64,000 nt of DNA, from contig JALRME010000053.1 of NCBI GenBank assembly GCA_026120035.1, positions 1,499-65,498 on the forward strand, read 5' to 3'. The position numbers and the translations under genes are program-made. Below, piece by piece: positions 11,158 to 23,700 of this stretch (its first letter is position 1; every line of letters starts with the position of its first letter). The stretch comes from Coleophoma eucalyptorum. Its lineage: Eukaryota; Ascomycota; Leotiomycetes; Helotiales; Dermateaceae. Under the pieces are notes generated by a model. That model searched no databases and was not told where the DNA came from. It worked only from the letters and a program-made list of their open reading frames with translations.

Positions 11158-12565
11158 CTAAACACTTCGGGATTCGACTTTCTCCGCTGTTGCTCTCGCT
11201 TTGAACTCGTCGTCGTACTCTCCCTCGCTGTCGCTGAGTGGGACGCTGGTACGCTCTACACTCTGGGCTGCACTGTCCCCGCTTCGGGCAGATCTAGCAT
11301 CTGACTCAGCGCGTGCGTTGTTAATCATGGTTGGCAATTGACGTCGGCGGGCATTGATGAACCAATTCGAAATTTGATCTACAAGATTTGTTAGCACAGT
11401 GTATTAGAAGCAACCTTAGGAGACTTACTCATTTGCAGTCCAGTCAATCTCATCAACTCTTGCTTCTCATCCTCAGTAGGGTATGGATGTTGCAAATGCG
11501 CAACGAACCAAGCCCTCAACTTGTCTGTGGTCTCCTTTGGAAGGTTTCCACGACGTTTTCGAGTCTTGCTGTCACCAGCGATTCCCATGTCTCCATACCC
11601 GCTCATGTATCCCTCATGTTGGTTGTGCATGTTCTGTGCATGCTGTCCATGGGATGAGAAGGGGGTTCTGTCATGAGAAAGTGGGAGTGGATGGGAGGAC
11701 CCATAGGCTTGGTTTCGAGGTTGTTGATAGCCAGAGTATGAGAATGGTTGCTGGTGGAAAGGCTGTGGAGGTGAGAAAGATGGGCCTCCTTGTGGGTAGG
11801 TCTGAGCTCCGCTGCGTGAAGTGTCCAGGGAATATTCTCCCCAAGTGTTCCTGTTCCTAGGTGCTGGTTGCTGTGAAGAACGCTCGAGGGTAAGCGATGG
11901 CAGACTTGGCAAAGTTGGTCTCCATTCTTGTCTGCTGGCATTTGTTGCCTCAAATGGTGGTGGAGATCTGATTGAGGGTAAACCGCGAGCAGGCAGGTAG
12001 GGGCTGCTTCGATTAGAACCAGCCCATGATTCGGAGATACGTCGACCAGAGCTGGAGGAAGTTCCTCCGCTTTGTGGTCGCTGTAGGTGTGTGGAAGGAC
12101 TTCTTTGAAGTTTTGAAGCTGGGAACTCCCTAGAGTCGGCTTCTTGGTCCTCATCTGAGGATAGTCTTCTCCGCTTGTTCAGAGATGGCGATGGGACATA
12201 TTCAGTTGGTGTTACGATAGATGCAGGTCCCGAGATAGGAGAGTAGTTCCTAGACTCGGTCCTTGACTCTGAAATGTTATGACCAACGAGAAGTTGCAAT
12301 TCAGGAACAGCCTGTTCATATGTCAGAAGGAGTTAATGGTGGCTTTTAGGATAAATAATACCTGTCGAATAGAGGGTAATTCGATCCTCTCTGCTTGGGA
12401 ACGAGGTCTTGATGGTAAGTCTACAGAACGTCTGTCATCCCAAAGCATTTCCCTGGCTGAGGGAAGCATGGAAGGAGCACGCATTGTTAGGGCTGACATT
12501 TCTCTTTCTTTTGGATAGCTGTTGTGAATCTGTGGTGGTGAGAAGTGAGTAGGCGGCGATTCCAT
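11158..12565 (-). CDS. TALE/KN-type homeobox transcription factor
   Basis: Exons 12362-12565, 11429-12311 and 11158-11378 encode 435 residues. The first two thirds are low-complexity, Ser/Pro/Gln-rich sequence. The homeodomain lies near residues 305-370. It runs from KRRGNLPKETTDKLRAWFVA through HPYPTEDEK and, across the last intron, LTGLQMNQISNWFINARRRQ. The three-residue loop extension (PYP) and the WFINARRR recognition helix define the TALE class. The tail is acidic and Ser-rich (PLSDSEGEYDDEF). Both introns are 50 nt with clear branch sites. The start is the first ATG after a probable 5'-UTR intron; upstream exon sequence on this strand has no ATG from 12837 to about 13171. Related fungal genes control hyphal and fruiting development. 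The gene stands alone in a very long intergenic region, as developmental regulators often do. Confidence 0.9.
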
Positions 12566-12618
12566 TCCAGGGGAAGAATCCTTGGGGGTGAAAGAGAAGG
12601 ACGAGGAAAGTCTAGAAT

Positions 12619-12836
12619 CTAGAGGCGAGCCTGTGTTAGCAGGCACTCAGGGTCATTGAGTAAGAGCAAGAAAGAGAATCAGAAAAAAAGTGATCGGTAC
12701 ATGGAGCCAGCCAAGATGGAGTGAAAAGAGGCATATATGAATGACTCGGAAGACAAAGCCCGGGGATTAAAAGACTGGTGTTCAGGACAGAGAGGTATGG
12801 GAGGACCCAGCCCCGAGGAAAGGCGGCGCCACGTAC
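12619..12836 (-). other. Probable 5'-UTR intron of the homeobox gene
   Basis: A good donor (GGAAG then GTACGT at 12836-12831) faces an acceptor region containing GCTAAC followed by ACAG (ending at 12631) and CTCTAG (ending at 12619). The reading frame continues upstream of the chosen ATG only into a non-ATG codon, so coding cannot start earlier unless another exon exists. Which of the two acceptors is used cannot be decided from sequence. Confidence 0.5.
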
Positions 12837-13805
12837 CTTCCCAAGATCTACCACGCGTACTCAAGGTTGAGTTTAGGCCCGAGAAGGGAAACGGAGATAA
12901 AACTGCGGTGGCCAGCGTTGCGGTTGAGGGGTTTATTGGGAGGAAAGTAGTGGTGAAGATATAACCCGGGGGCGAGCGGACGGGGTTCTTTTCCTGGGTA
13001 GACAGCGAGCTGAAGGCGAGGTGGGATGGGCGGGTTTGGGCGAGAGCTTAAGAGACGCCTCGTTTCCGGTAGGAGGGCAGTGGCAAGCAGCGACCCTTTG
13101 CCTAAGCTAGCTGAACAAGACGAGGATGGTGATGCTGATTACGAATGGGGAAAGAACTATACATGCAGGCAGTGGTGTCTGGAGAAAGGGTGGTTGGCAG
13201 TGATTTGAGATTTAGGTTTGGTCAACGTTGGTGGATGAGCGGCGATGGTGATCTTATGTATCGCCTGCTGGGGGTGCTGCTGGACAAGGGGTATGGATGC
13301 CCTGTATAGATCAACGGGCCGCTGCACAGATGCCGTGATGGAAAGTCGCCAGGGAAGGGCGGTCTTGCACAGAGGGTAGCAGCACCGCAACTCGAGACCA
13401 GGGGTCCTGTCCAGAATGAGCTTGGGGATGGGCCCTGCTGGTTGAGTCGTGGCGCTCCCAGAGGCTCGTGCTTGATCGAGAGACGTAGCGCTGTAGCGTC
13501 TGGTCTGGTCTGGTCGCCTGAGAGGCTACCGCCTTTCGCAACTTTGTATGGATTCTGATATGCTTGCTAGTTTGTGCGGTGCTCGACCCGGAGCACGAGG
13601 GCGAGCTTGGAGCTTCGAACATGGAGCAACAGCTTCCGCGGAGATTCTGTGTCATCTTGTGTCGTCCGCGTTAGTGACCGTTTCTAGCAGTGCAACCACG
13701 ATGCCGAGTTGGGCTGTCCAGATTTTGACAGTTGAGGTTCGACCGGTGAGGGGAGGGCGACTGATGGGCTGGTCGATGGTGTGTTTCCATGGGATGGGTT
13801 AGCAT

Positions 13806-13835
13806 AGCACAGCACAGCACAGCACAGCACAGCAC
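13806..13835. repeat. AGCAC pentanucleotide microsatellite
   Basis: Six perfect AGCAC units are preceded by one AGCAT. The repeat lies about 1.2 kb upstream of the homeobox start. Confidence 0.95.
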
Positions 13836-13910
13836 AGGCATGACAGAAGTGGTAGCGGTAGTGGCAGGCATGTAGCTGCTGATGTGATGATACTAGTTGA
13901 GTAGTGCCGT

Positions 13911-13957
13911 ATTAAATAAAATAAAATAAAAAAAAATAAAAAAAAAATAAAAAAAGA
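13911..13957. repeat. A-rich (AATAA)n-like tract
   Basis: A nearly pure A/T stretch of aataaaataaaataaa type runs into longer A runs. It has the look of a nucleosome-excluding poly(dA) tract or a decayed poly(A) insertion end. No retroelement sequence or target duplication is evident beside it. Confidence 0.8.
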
Positions 13958-16099
13958 GCTCACTTTATTTGGAGAGGCCTCTAGATGAGACCGGGACATT
14001 CAGTCAGTGGGTGAGAGAGGCGATGGCGTGGTGGAGTGAATGACACCCAGCACCCAGGGAAGCTTTCGGCCCTGCTCGCTCTCGCTCGTGGTGACTGCAG
14101 CGTGCAGCTAAAAAATGCCCGACGGAATACGCCAGGCTGCTAGCTACCTTACCTACAACACGCAGAAACATACGGAAAATACTGGCAAAGTCCCCGAAGT
14201 AATCGTAATCGGCGCGCGAAGATCGTGACTTGCGCTGCAATGAGACATCGAAGCGAACCCAGAGGACTCCCAACCTAACCACGTTTCGATGACAGCCGTC
14301 AAAGAACAACATCAACATCTAAGCTACCGCGAGTAAGGTACGAAAGGGCCTCGGTAATGGTGGATGTTGATTAAGTGCCGCAGTGGCATCTTGCAAGCAT
14401 TCCGTGGTGGTAAAGACGGAAGTGGAGCCCGACCTGGCTGCTGGGGGCTGAACTCGAGATGCGATCTGACGAGGTTAGATGTCACTTCGATTGACAGAGG
14501 CGTGCCATTTGGCACCTCCCCTTACCCAAATTGTGCTGGCCCCGTCAGTGATCTCTTAGGGGCGGCCGACCGACAGTTACAATGGGCGCGAGATGGACTG
14601 CTGTAGTGGCACGATATAGTACAGTGGAGAGAGCACAGGGCTTTGGGCTAAATGCCCAAGGACCGAGTTGGTTTACCATACGGAGGGATTGGGATTTGCA
14701 CTGACGGGGACGTGGTTGTCGGATGGGTAGAGCCGTCAGGGTTAAGTAAATTATGGACGGGTAAAGCAAGCATCAGCATTCGCTGTAAAAGCCATACGGC
14801 GGGGGACTAGTAGATCTAGTGAGGACATGAATGGTAATAGTTCATCCATCATACTGCTTCCAGTATGAAAGCCGAAGAGAATTTGGAGCAGGCGAGTAGA
14901 AGCAATTTGGAATATTCCTACGATTTATGAAAGTGGTATTATTCTACCGCTCTTGGAGCACCCTACCTAAAAGTCTATCACTGCTCCGGTAAACCTACCC
15001 TACTACTTAGGCACACAAAAAAGTCACTAAACTATCGACGGTTCTTAGAGCATCCCTTTGGTTTCTCATGGGATTTCTTCTCCCGTTTTGGGGTTCAGTG
15101 ATCAGCATTCCTGGAGGCCAGATAGATCGTCGCTAAACCCAAATGGAGAAGCTCCCTCGACCTCGTGCGTCTCTAATGACCGTGACATTGGCATAGCAGC
15201 ACCGCTATTTCTCAGGATGTAGGGTAGGCAAGCCCCCCAAAAATACACAGTTCAGGTATGTAGGATGGTAAGCCACTTGCGTGACCCTCCGAGGAACTGT
15301 GGAATTTAGGAAAGAGGAAACCTCCATGTGCCGGCCACGTTCTCTATCGTGAGGAGTCAGTAGTGGTGAAGACCACTACGGTAGTCGCGACGCTGGTTAT
15401 GGGATCTCAGTTAGTTGGAGGGACTGCTGTCTGCTATCAGCGTGTCTCAATGTCTCCAGAGCCCCCATCAGTGCGGAATTATCACCGGTGGCGCCGTTAT
15501 AGGTAACCCGCCTTTTCTCTGCTCGTGATCCTGGTGCCCGGATGAAGCCGGTCATCTCCTGAGCTGTCTTGATTTCTTTTCCTCTGCCGGTTGGGGGAGT
15601 ATGAAAGCGAGTGCAGGGTCTGCAGAACAGATTGTGCACAGCATCACATCTAGTTACTCGATCGTGCTTGGATCTTGCAGTAGTCTCCTTCGGTCTATTG
15701 AGCCGACACTTGACAGTCATGGCATCCACTTGACTGCTCACCGGGTACCAATTCTTCAGTGTGCCTCTCCATGCAATGGTGAAATTCATGTTCAGATTCT
15801 GCTTTTGAGGCCCAGGTCAGGCAGGTAGTCGGTGTGCAGCCGAGCGGGCCTGTTGGACACGCAGACCGTCGCAATTTCTCAGGTTGTAATTTGACCTTTT
15901 CTGCATAACTCGTCAACCATCCGAGTGAAGCTTTGCCACATCCTGCTTTTCTACGACAAGCATTAGGCTTTCCTGATTGGCAAAGGAAGACCAGAAGAAA
16001 ACCAGAGGGCTACCGAGACGCATAGCACAAAGCAGTAAATCGAAACGACATGCGCATCACAGACCTTGATTGACTGGCTCACTTGTCGTTCGTCTTGAT

Positions 16100-17701
16100 T
16101 GACAGATGGACGTCGGTTGGGTGCTTGTCTGGCCGTGCTAGCAGGGCCCCTCGTCGAATTTCAAGATTCGCAAGCTACGACATTCTTGACAGGACACGCC
16201 CGGGTGTTGTTTTTCCTTCGTTTCTTTTATCTAAATATTTTGAGGTGACATGATCGGCACTAGGAATACCCTTTGACCCAGTGCTGGGGACCCTTGTAGT
16301 TAAAAGATGGGCTGACAGGTGGGATGACCCTGCCCGTCCTCTGCCTTGTTCACTTGGCAAGAGAGTTTAAGGCAGGCCGGCGCGCACTGTGGGCTATGAG
16401 CCTATGATGCAGTGCAGACATGCAAGACGGAGTAAGGAGGGGGGGGCACTACTACGCCGCAACCTCATCAAGCTCCTTATGACCGCGTGTGATGGTGCGG
16501 ACATGTAAACATTTACTTGGCCTGTCGTATTTGCGATTCACGTTCAAATCGGAGAGGCAGAGAGTGATGACAGAAACATCAATTAACAGAGAACGGTCAG
16601 GATGCTAGATGTCTAAGCCGTGCCCAAGGTGTTTGATAGAACAATGCTAATCGCCGTTGGGTGCTGCCAGGGCTGGTCATGTACCGTGTCAACCAAGGAC
16701 AAGTCAAGCCGGAGTGGCATTGGTTGATTATTCATTTATCGTGATTGCTCGAGTCTGTTACCGAAGCAGCTGCATACTGCATGCTGCATGCTGTATTGCA
16801 TCTCGCGATGCAGGACAAGACGCCATGAATTTTGGCAAAATGCAGGAATTAACCAGGATGTAGATTGACAGAACATGGAAAGCCTTTGAATCCGAGGTCT
16901 ATACGAGTACAAAAACTGGTAGTTAGCCAAGCAGTCGAAATCTTGCACAGCACTGCTCATTGGCAAAGGGAACGTCTGGAACAACTCGCGACCGGCGAAT
17001 TGTTATGCAAGTCGGCTCACCAAGAGCGACGGAGGCGGAAAGCTCGCAGCATGGGAGAGACGAAGTGATAGTTGCGAGTCTGAGCGCCTCCCATCTCCCA
17101 GAATGATCATCAGATCTGAGAGAACGGATTTGCTTCGCTCGCAGCCAGATATGGCTCAGGGGTTCTCACTGACAGCCAGTATTATAGACCAGGATTGATG
17201 TATTAATCCCCGAATCTGCTGGGATCACCCACAGCTGACAGCTGAGGCGGGAAGCAAATGCCCTGCGCTGGACAACCATCATCGACTCTTCGCTCGCAGG
17301 CTTGTCCTAAAGTGGTAATTCTCGCGTGTCTACACCTGTCTACATTTATGCAAAACTGCTGCAACGAATCGAGGTTGATGGCTAGGAATGCATGTAATGC
17401 GTCTTTCTTCATCCATCAAGGAGAAACCGAAGCAAGCTAAGCAAGACTCTTGCGTTTCTTGGTCTGCCCGTCACCATCGACCTGACAGGTTGAAAGTTGC
17501 GAAAGGGCAGCGTGACAGACACAAGTGACACATGTTTGGGACTCGTCAAGCTCTCAGCAGGCAGTGTCTAGTGTCCGGTGTAGTAGTGTATAGCCAGCCT
17601 TCACCAACACAACAGCTGGTTCATAGTGATCCTTCTCGTAGATACCAGTATCTAATCCTCGAATAATGTAATGCCTAAGGGCGATGGATGCTGAGTGACA
17701 G
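16100..17701. promoter_or_regulatory. Dense array of TGACAG (TALE homeodomain-type) half-sites
   Basis: TGACAG begins at 16100, 16187, 16313, 16568, 16866, 17170, 17236, 17483, 17513 and 17696. That is ten copies in 1.6 kb, all in the same orientation on the plus strand, where fewer than one is expected on both strands together. The copy at 17236 sits inside CAGCTGACAGCTG. The array is 3.5-5 kb upstream of the homeobox start. TALE proteins are known to bind TGACAG or TGTCA cores. Binding here is inferred, not shown. Confidence 0.45.
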
Positions 17702-18503
17702 CAATCAGGCAAGCTTAGGGTTAGCTGTTAACTGGCACTTCTGAGTCCCGACACCTCTCCTTCCGTTGTTGTGGACAGCTCTTCGGCATTGCTTGCAAAT
17801 CTCCAATTGTTCCCCTCTTCTTTATTTCCGTCAGTCAACACCAACTAGCTGCCGGGGTCTCAACCCTATCTGCTTCATATCGATTCTCAAATACGAGGAC
17901 GCTCTGCTTCTGCATTTGCCTTTGCCGTGGACGAAAGTCGTTGAGTAGTTACTGTACCATCCGCCATCTACTCAGATCTGCGCCTACTCAACCTTCTTGG
18001 CCCTGTGACTGCGATTATCCATTTCTCGATGTCGATCTCTTTAGAGCTGCAGCGTGCCGAGCGGCCACAATCCATGCATGTACTTAGTACTCTCGATGCC
18101 GCATTATCCTGTAGCCTGCAAAGCCCTGCCTCTCCACTCCTCCAGTGCGTGACGGATTGACTTTTGGAGATTAGGTAGGTGGCATGTGACTTTCCACGAT
18201 TACCACCAGACCCAGACTGTGCCGCGTTGGAGCTTTGTCTGTTCCTGGCTTCAGACGGACCCAACGGTGGAACGACAGAAAAGCGTGCCGTGCTTAGGAG
18301 AATTGTTTCCAAGAGACTGTGTTTCAAAGCGGAATTCAAGGAATGGACCAACAGCAAGCGCTCCTGCTCAGCGGCCTGAGCCACGGTGAAATCGTGGAAA
18401 TGGGAGAACATCACGAGAAGGCTTCTGAAACGCCGGCTACACTGTCCAAACGCTTTTTGACGGGTGTCAGTGCTGGTGTCAGGTGTTCCGGCTTCCATGG
18501 ACG

Positions 18504-18550
18504 ACAACAACAACAACAACAACAACATCATCATCATCATCATCATCATT
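18504..18550. repeat. Compound (CAA)n(CAT)n microsatellite
   Basis: About seven CAA units run directly into about eight CAT units. The long homopolymeric frames that cross it are artefacts of the repeat. Confidence 0.95.
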
Positions 18551-20754
18551 ATCACCTATAATTCCATCGCAGAGTCTGACGGGATAGTATACTATGAGCT
18601 GAAGGTGAAAGTGAAGGAGCACCCGAAAGATAGCTTTCGGGTCAGTCCCTAAGGGCAGCGACGAGCCACCTCCTGCAGACTGCACAAGCCGTAGCATCTG
18701 GTAATTGAGTTTCTAAACCCGAAGGAAAACAGAGACTTGCAGCTTGCGCATGAAAAGTATACTCGTGCCCTGGATCGTGAGCTCGAAAGAGGCTCGCTCG
18801 TAAATGACGCAGCCATATTGCACCAAACGAGGCAGGTAGCCAACGACCTCACGAGTTATTACCAATTGACACGGGATATGGCTGGCATGAATTAATCAGT
18901 TTTCCCGTGCGCATTCTCCTCAAGACCATCGGTGCCTTAGGCTGTGACCCTGTGATTTGCCTGCCTGTCAAAGATATGTCAAACCCAAAAATGTGGTTGT
19001 CAGTTCGCAGGGGGTTACACATTTCGCAAACTCGACCAGAAGAGGGAATTTTCTGCTGAGGTTGTTTCCATCCCAACTACGTCTGGCGTGAGACAAGTCG
19101 TGCTGTAGGTACTGTATTTTAACACCCGCACGAGTCTGACGAGTCGTTGGGACTATGGGGAAGTGCAGACACCGTATCACCGATGGGCAGCTCTCAAAAG
19201 ACCTCGTTACTGCACTATCCATGTCGCCAGCAATTTACACCTGTACCGTGTCGCCTAATCCGGCAGACGAGTCAGCATCAGCAGTACAATAGGGATGCAG
19301 CAGTCAGTGGCACGGGATGGATGAAATCAAGACTTTGCTTTTCTCTTCGGAACTCTCCAGAAGTCTCAACCTTGCCATCACCTGCCTGCGTCAAATTTGA
19401 TTTTCTGGCTCCTGTCCCGTAGAATCATGTACGAACGCAGTAGACGGGGCCTGCATAACAGACCTACCCAGAAATGCACGTAACCGACGGCTGTTCGCAC
19501 GAGGACAGCCTCAGAAACCATCCAAAGTCAAGTCTGTCAATGGAGTAGACGAGAAGGCGTTCGCTTGGTGCCCTGAATCAAGGTGAGCTTACGAAGTATC
19601 AGAGTTTCTGCCCCATCATTGTAAGCGGATTACAATAGAGAGTGCCTGGGTGGCAGTCTGTCAAATTCATCTACGACAGGGAAGATGGGTTGAACCCTAA
19701 GGCCGGAGAAGGGAATCAGCAGGATCAGAGGTTGTGTGTTGCTCCAGCCTATAGCATGCCAGACCGCAAGTTGCCTCCTTTCTTTTGAAGCTTGATCTCT
19801 CTCCGTCCTTTCCTGTGACAAGGAAAATGCCTCCTTCGGTCGAGTAACACCATAAGAACTTACCTGTTCTTGCTTCTTCCTTGTAGGAGGACAAGGACAA
19901 GGCAGGATAATTCGGAGTGAGGATCTCGTCCAATCCTTGTTAAAGTTCGGAAAATAGAATTTTAAACTCGAGTTCGAGTGTTTCATCCTCATGACGCCTC
20001 ATGGATGTCTAATAAATCCGTAAGCCATCTCTTCTGGCGATGATGGAGGTTTGATTGAGTCTTGTGGCTTTCATGACGTGCTGACTGGTCCACTCGACAA
20101 CACCACTTTATATTAGCCAGTTCTGATGCGAAACTACACGAAGTGTGGGATATCCAGAAACCCTGTGGTCTTTCGGAAGGGGGAGGGGGGGTTGCACATT
20201 GTCAGAACTGCAATTAATGGACCGTAATAGCGAGGTCATAGAGTTGCTTCCTCACTCTACACCAGTCTATGAAATTCAAGCGTGCTCACCTCCAATGTCC
20301 TGTATCTCCGCACCAACCGAGAGTAAGAAGGATTAATTCAAAGCAACCTGCCGTGTCACGACCCACGAACCACTCTGTAGGGCTCTCATGTTAACTATTT
20401 CCTAATTGAGAGCAGACAGCGAATGCTGTTTCGTAAAATCTCATTGTGCCGAATGATTCGGATCGTCCCATGAATTCAGGGCTGAGCACAAGATTCGCCA
20501 TTATGTTCACCTCTACCTCGTCCAGGATCAACAGACGCAGTGGCGATCATAGTAGGTGTGTAACATTGAAACAGCTTGGAGCGAGGGAGACCTGGTTCTC
20601 CAGATAAGATGCTTGGCGGCTGGAGTATCAAGCGAACACCTCTAATCCCAATATGTAGTACTTTACGAACTTGAGTGTTTTGGGCGCAGGTCTCACAAAA
20701 GGAACTCTATACACTTCCGTTTGAAATGCTGCCAGAGACAACATGATCTGCGCT

Positions 20755-20766
20755 TGACAGCTGTCA
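20755..20766. promoter_or_regulatory. Perfect TALE-type palindrome TGACAGCTGTCA
   Basis: The 12-mer is self-complementary and equals the dimer site reported for TGIF/MEIS-type TALE homeodomains. It is followed by another CTGTCA at 20782. It lies 8.2 kb upstream of the only homeobox gene in the window. Confidence 0.4.
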
Positions 20767-23700
20767 CATCTTGATCGTTCTCTGTCAAACTTGGTTCGTG
20801 GATCTGCTTCATTTCGGTCGGCTGAGGAAGGCGAAGTCTCATGCCTTGTCAGCTCGGGCTTGCACACGAGCTAATTCATGGGGCACGTAGCAAGTGATTT
20901 TAAATGTCAGCAGGATATATCCATGCTCCTAAACTGGTAGAAATCCCCGAAATCTGGACATTGCTGGACTACTAGGTTCTCCATATCTCTGCAACAACCG
21001 ATCGAGCGACACAGCCACCTTTTTTGCTTCTCTTTTCGTGTTTCCTTCTGTCTGGCTCCTTCGACGTCGGCTTGAATTGCTTTTCGCCGCCCACCATTCA
21101 CGATCTACTCCCAGGGTTTAGCAAACTTCTAAGGATCTTCCTTCTCCTGATGTCCTGACATCGCTGTCCTACTCCACTCATGACCTCCCTGAAGTCGATC
21201 AAACGAATTGTGATATTTTTGTCCTGCTAAATGAGCTACGACTGCAAACATCACCAATCAAGCGAGAGCATCGATAAACTATTACCGAGGTGTGATTTCC
21301 TCTCATCAAATCGGTCTTTTCGAAGATTCACCTTAGCTCGGTGTTAGATGTTGGACATAGATGCGAGGTTTTAATGAATCCAACACTAGTCAACCAAACA
21401 GAATAGGAAGTCCTGTCCAAAGAAGTTTATGCAAGCCCTGGACTAAAGCTTAGAATACAATGCTCAGCAGAGTTGCATCCCTACCTCATACGAAGTCTTT
21501 GTATGCTCTCATATAATTTATAAAAAAAAGTCAATTATTTAATGTTTTCATTTTCTATTAAATTGGTCTTCTATATTTGGGCAGAGATATTGCCCTCGTA
21601 TACATGCAGGATTGCAAGTGTAGTCGCCGTACATCAGAAATGACTCTACATGAGAGGTACATGATTGCATTAGCAGCGTGGTAGTGCATGTAACAAGAAC
21701 CATCCAGATTTGACGGTGGAGATGACAGTAGGTTTTGCCTTTTTATTCTCCTAGCTTTAGCAAATATGGTTCTTCATGCGAGTAATCGATCTATTTGGTG
21801 TGTTTCTTCGATCACATCACTGCAGTTGTTAGTGGGTGTAGTGGTAGAAGACCGATCCGCCATTACGCAGCCCGTTCCCTTCAATTCATTATGGCGTTTA
21901 CAAAGTTACCAAGAAACGAGAGGCGGAGAAGAGTCCGAACGTCGTCGCAATGAAAGTATCTTTGCTAAGTCCTCCAGCCCTCCATCGTCTTGTACGCTCT
22001 AAGCGATATTAAATGTAAACATGGGCATGTTGTCTTGCCCTGAGGATGCTTTGACCGAAAGGATTGTTCCCCTATCCTTCAGCCAGCGATCCAGCGTCAT
22101 TCTCGGTAGCACCACTACCCAAAAGTACGGCGGTAAGACTACAGTACTTCATGGCTGGCTTGGCTCATAAGCATGGGCCTGGGGAGGCTAGACCGTAGTA
22201 TGATTGTCGTCATCACTCTTTTCGCACTACAGCATTGATACTTGAATGGAGAGGTGGTGACTATTTTGCTGGGGTGCGAATGGTGTTTGCTGATCCTCAT
22301 AGCGCTAAGCATATTCACAAAAAGCTAGAGGGACAGGCCGCCGCTAGAGTGCTCAACACTGGCAGAGTGCTTATGCCATGTTTTCTTTTCCAATCAGGTG
22401 CAAGTCTGTACTTCAAGTGCAGAGAGTTCAATATTTCACTGTGATAATAGCAGTACTATTACAAAATGTGCCCTGTGACGAATGGCCAGACGCGCCATTC
22501 TCTGTTGGCTCCTGGAGTCTGGAACTGAATACGCGTTATCTTCGCGGCTTGCTTAATCCCTTTCGCTTCCTTCGCATCTTCTAGAAGTTAGCAATCCCAA
22601 AGGGAGAGATAATTAAAACTCTGAAAAGAAACTTTCTGCTAGAAGGATCCTCGATCTCGAACTCTATCTTAGTCTTCACGAGCGCGTAAATAATCTCGGT
22701 CTTTCTTTTTGTCTTTTCTGTGCACTGCTATGGGTGTCGCTTGCGTGTACTTAGCACACACCCGAGAAGTACCACACTCTCTTCTACCTTCCTATAGTAG
22801 ACTGGAGAGAAGTTGTTTCTGAAACTTGGTGTGAAGCCGAGTGGCTTGACCGAATTTTGCGAAGGGAGGAAGGAAAGCGAGTATCGGATCAGCTCTTTAA
22901 TCTTACTGCTAAAAGGGGTTGAACGTGATCTCTTCCACTTTAACTTGTGCACACAGATAGCTAGAACACACAGCTGTAATACACAGTATTTACAGGAAAT
23001 TTCAGCCGTCATGTTCCCTCCCATTAAAGGCTCATCTTTCGCCAATGCGGGCTGCACATTGGGCGCTTCCACAACAAGCTGTCAATCGGATTTTCAGATG
23101 ACAAGCTTTGGACATTCGCACGTTAGAAATGTCTAGACGTTTGGTTTCCAAAGTGTCAAACACAAGCCCTTAGGTTTCTCGAAGGTGAAAGGCGCAATTG
23201 ATGCGCGTTACACAATGTACACGCCTTCCACCAAATCTTTACACTCGCTTAAACTCTCAACCGAGACGAGTCATGCTAGTATTTCCCAAAGCTTTTTGGC
23301 TCTAATTTGTTGTTAAAATACGCTCTTTTCACCAGCAAATGCCAAGTTGCGTATGCTCTCCATGTTACATCAAGAATTGTCTAACTTTTCTAGCATTGCG
23401 ATCCTTTTTCTTGTGTTTACAGCTACTGCCGAGGTGTTTTGGGGCGGGCTATCCAAGCGTCCGTATTGTACCGAACAGCATTTGAGGCCCGCTAGCAGGG
23501 CTGAGGCCGGATTGAGGATTAGAATGTTCACTGGTGCCAATATTTAACGCGGAAAATCGAAAGAAGTTAAGCTCACCCGCTGGCGCTTAACTTCTGTGTG
23601 TTGCACTAGATAGAGTCAAGAGTTAGTATCTTTAGCATTGAGCGGGGATGGAAGATCGAGGAGTGTATAAGACAGCTGGCCGAGGTATTCGTTGCTGGTC

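Noticed and set aside
11483..12154. Frames on both strands overlapping the homeobox gene
   Set aside because: They are shadows of the low-complexity Ser/Pro/Gln coding exon of the TALE factor.
17968..18555. Minus-strand frame beginning with runs of Met and Leu
   Set aside because: The start is only the (CAA)n(CAT)n microsatellite read in reverse. The rest has no family resemblance.
22728..23136. Overlapping frames of about 107-114 codons on opposite strands
   Set aside because: Neither shows a domain, signal peptide or intron chain. Kept only as a remote possibility.
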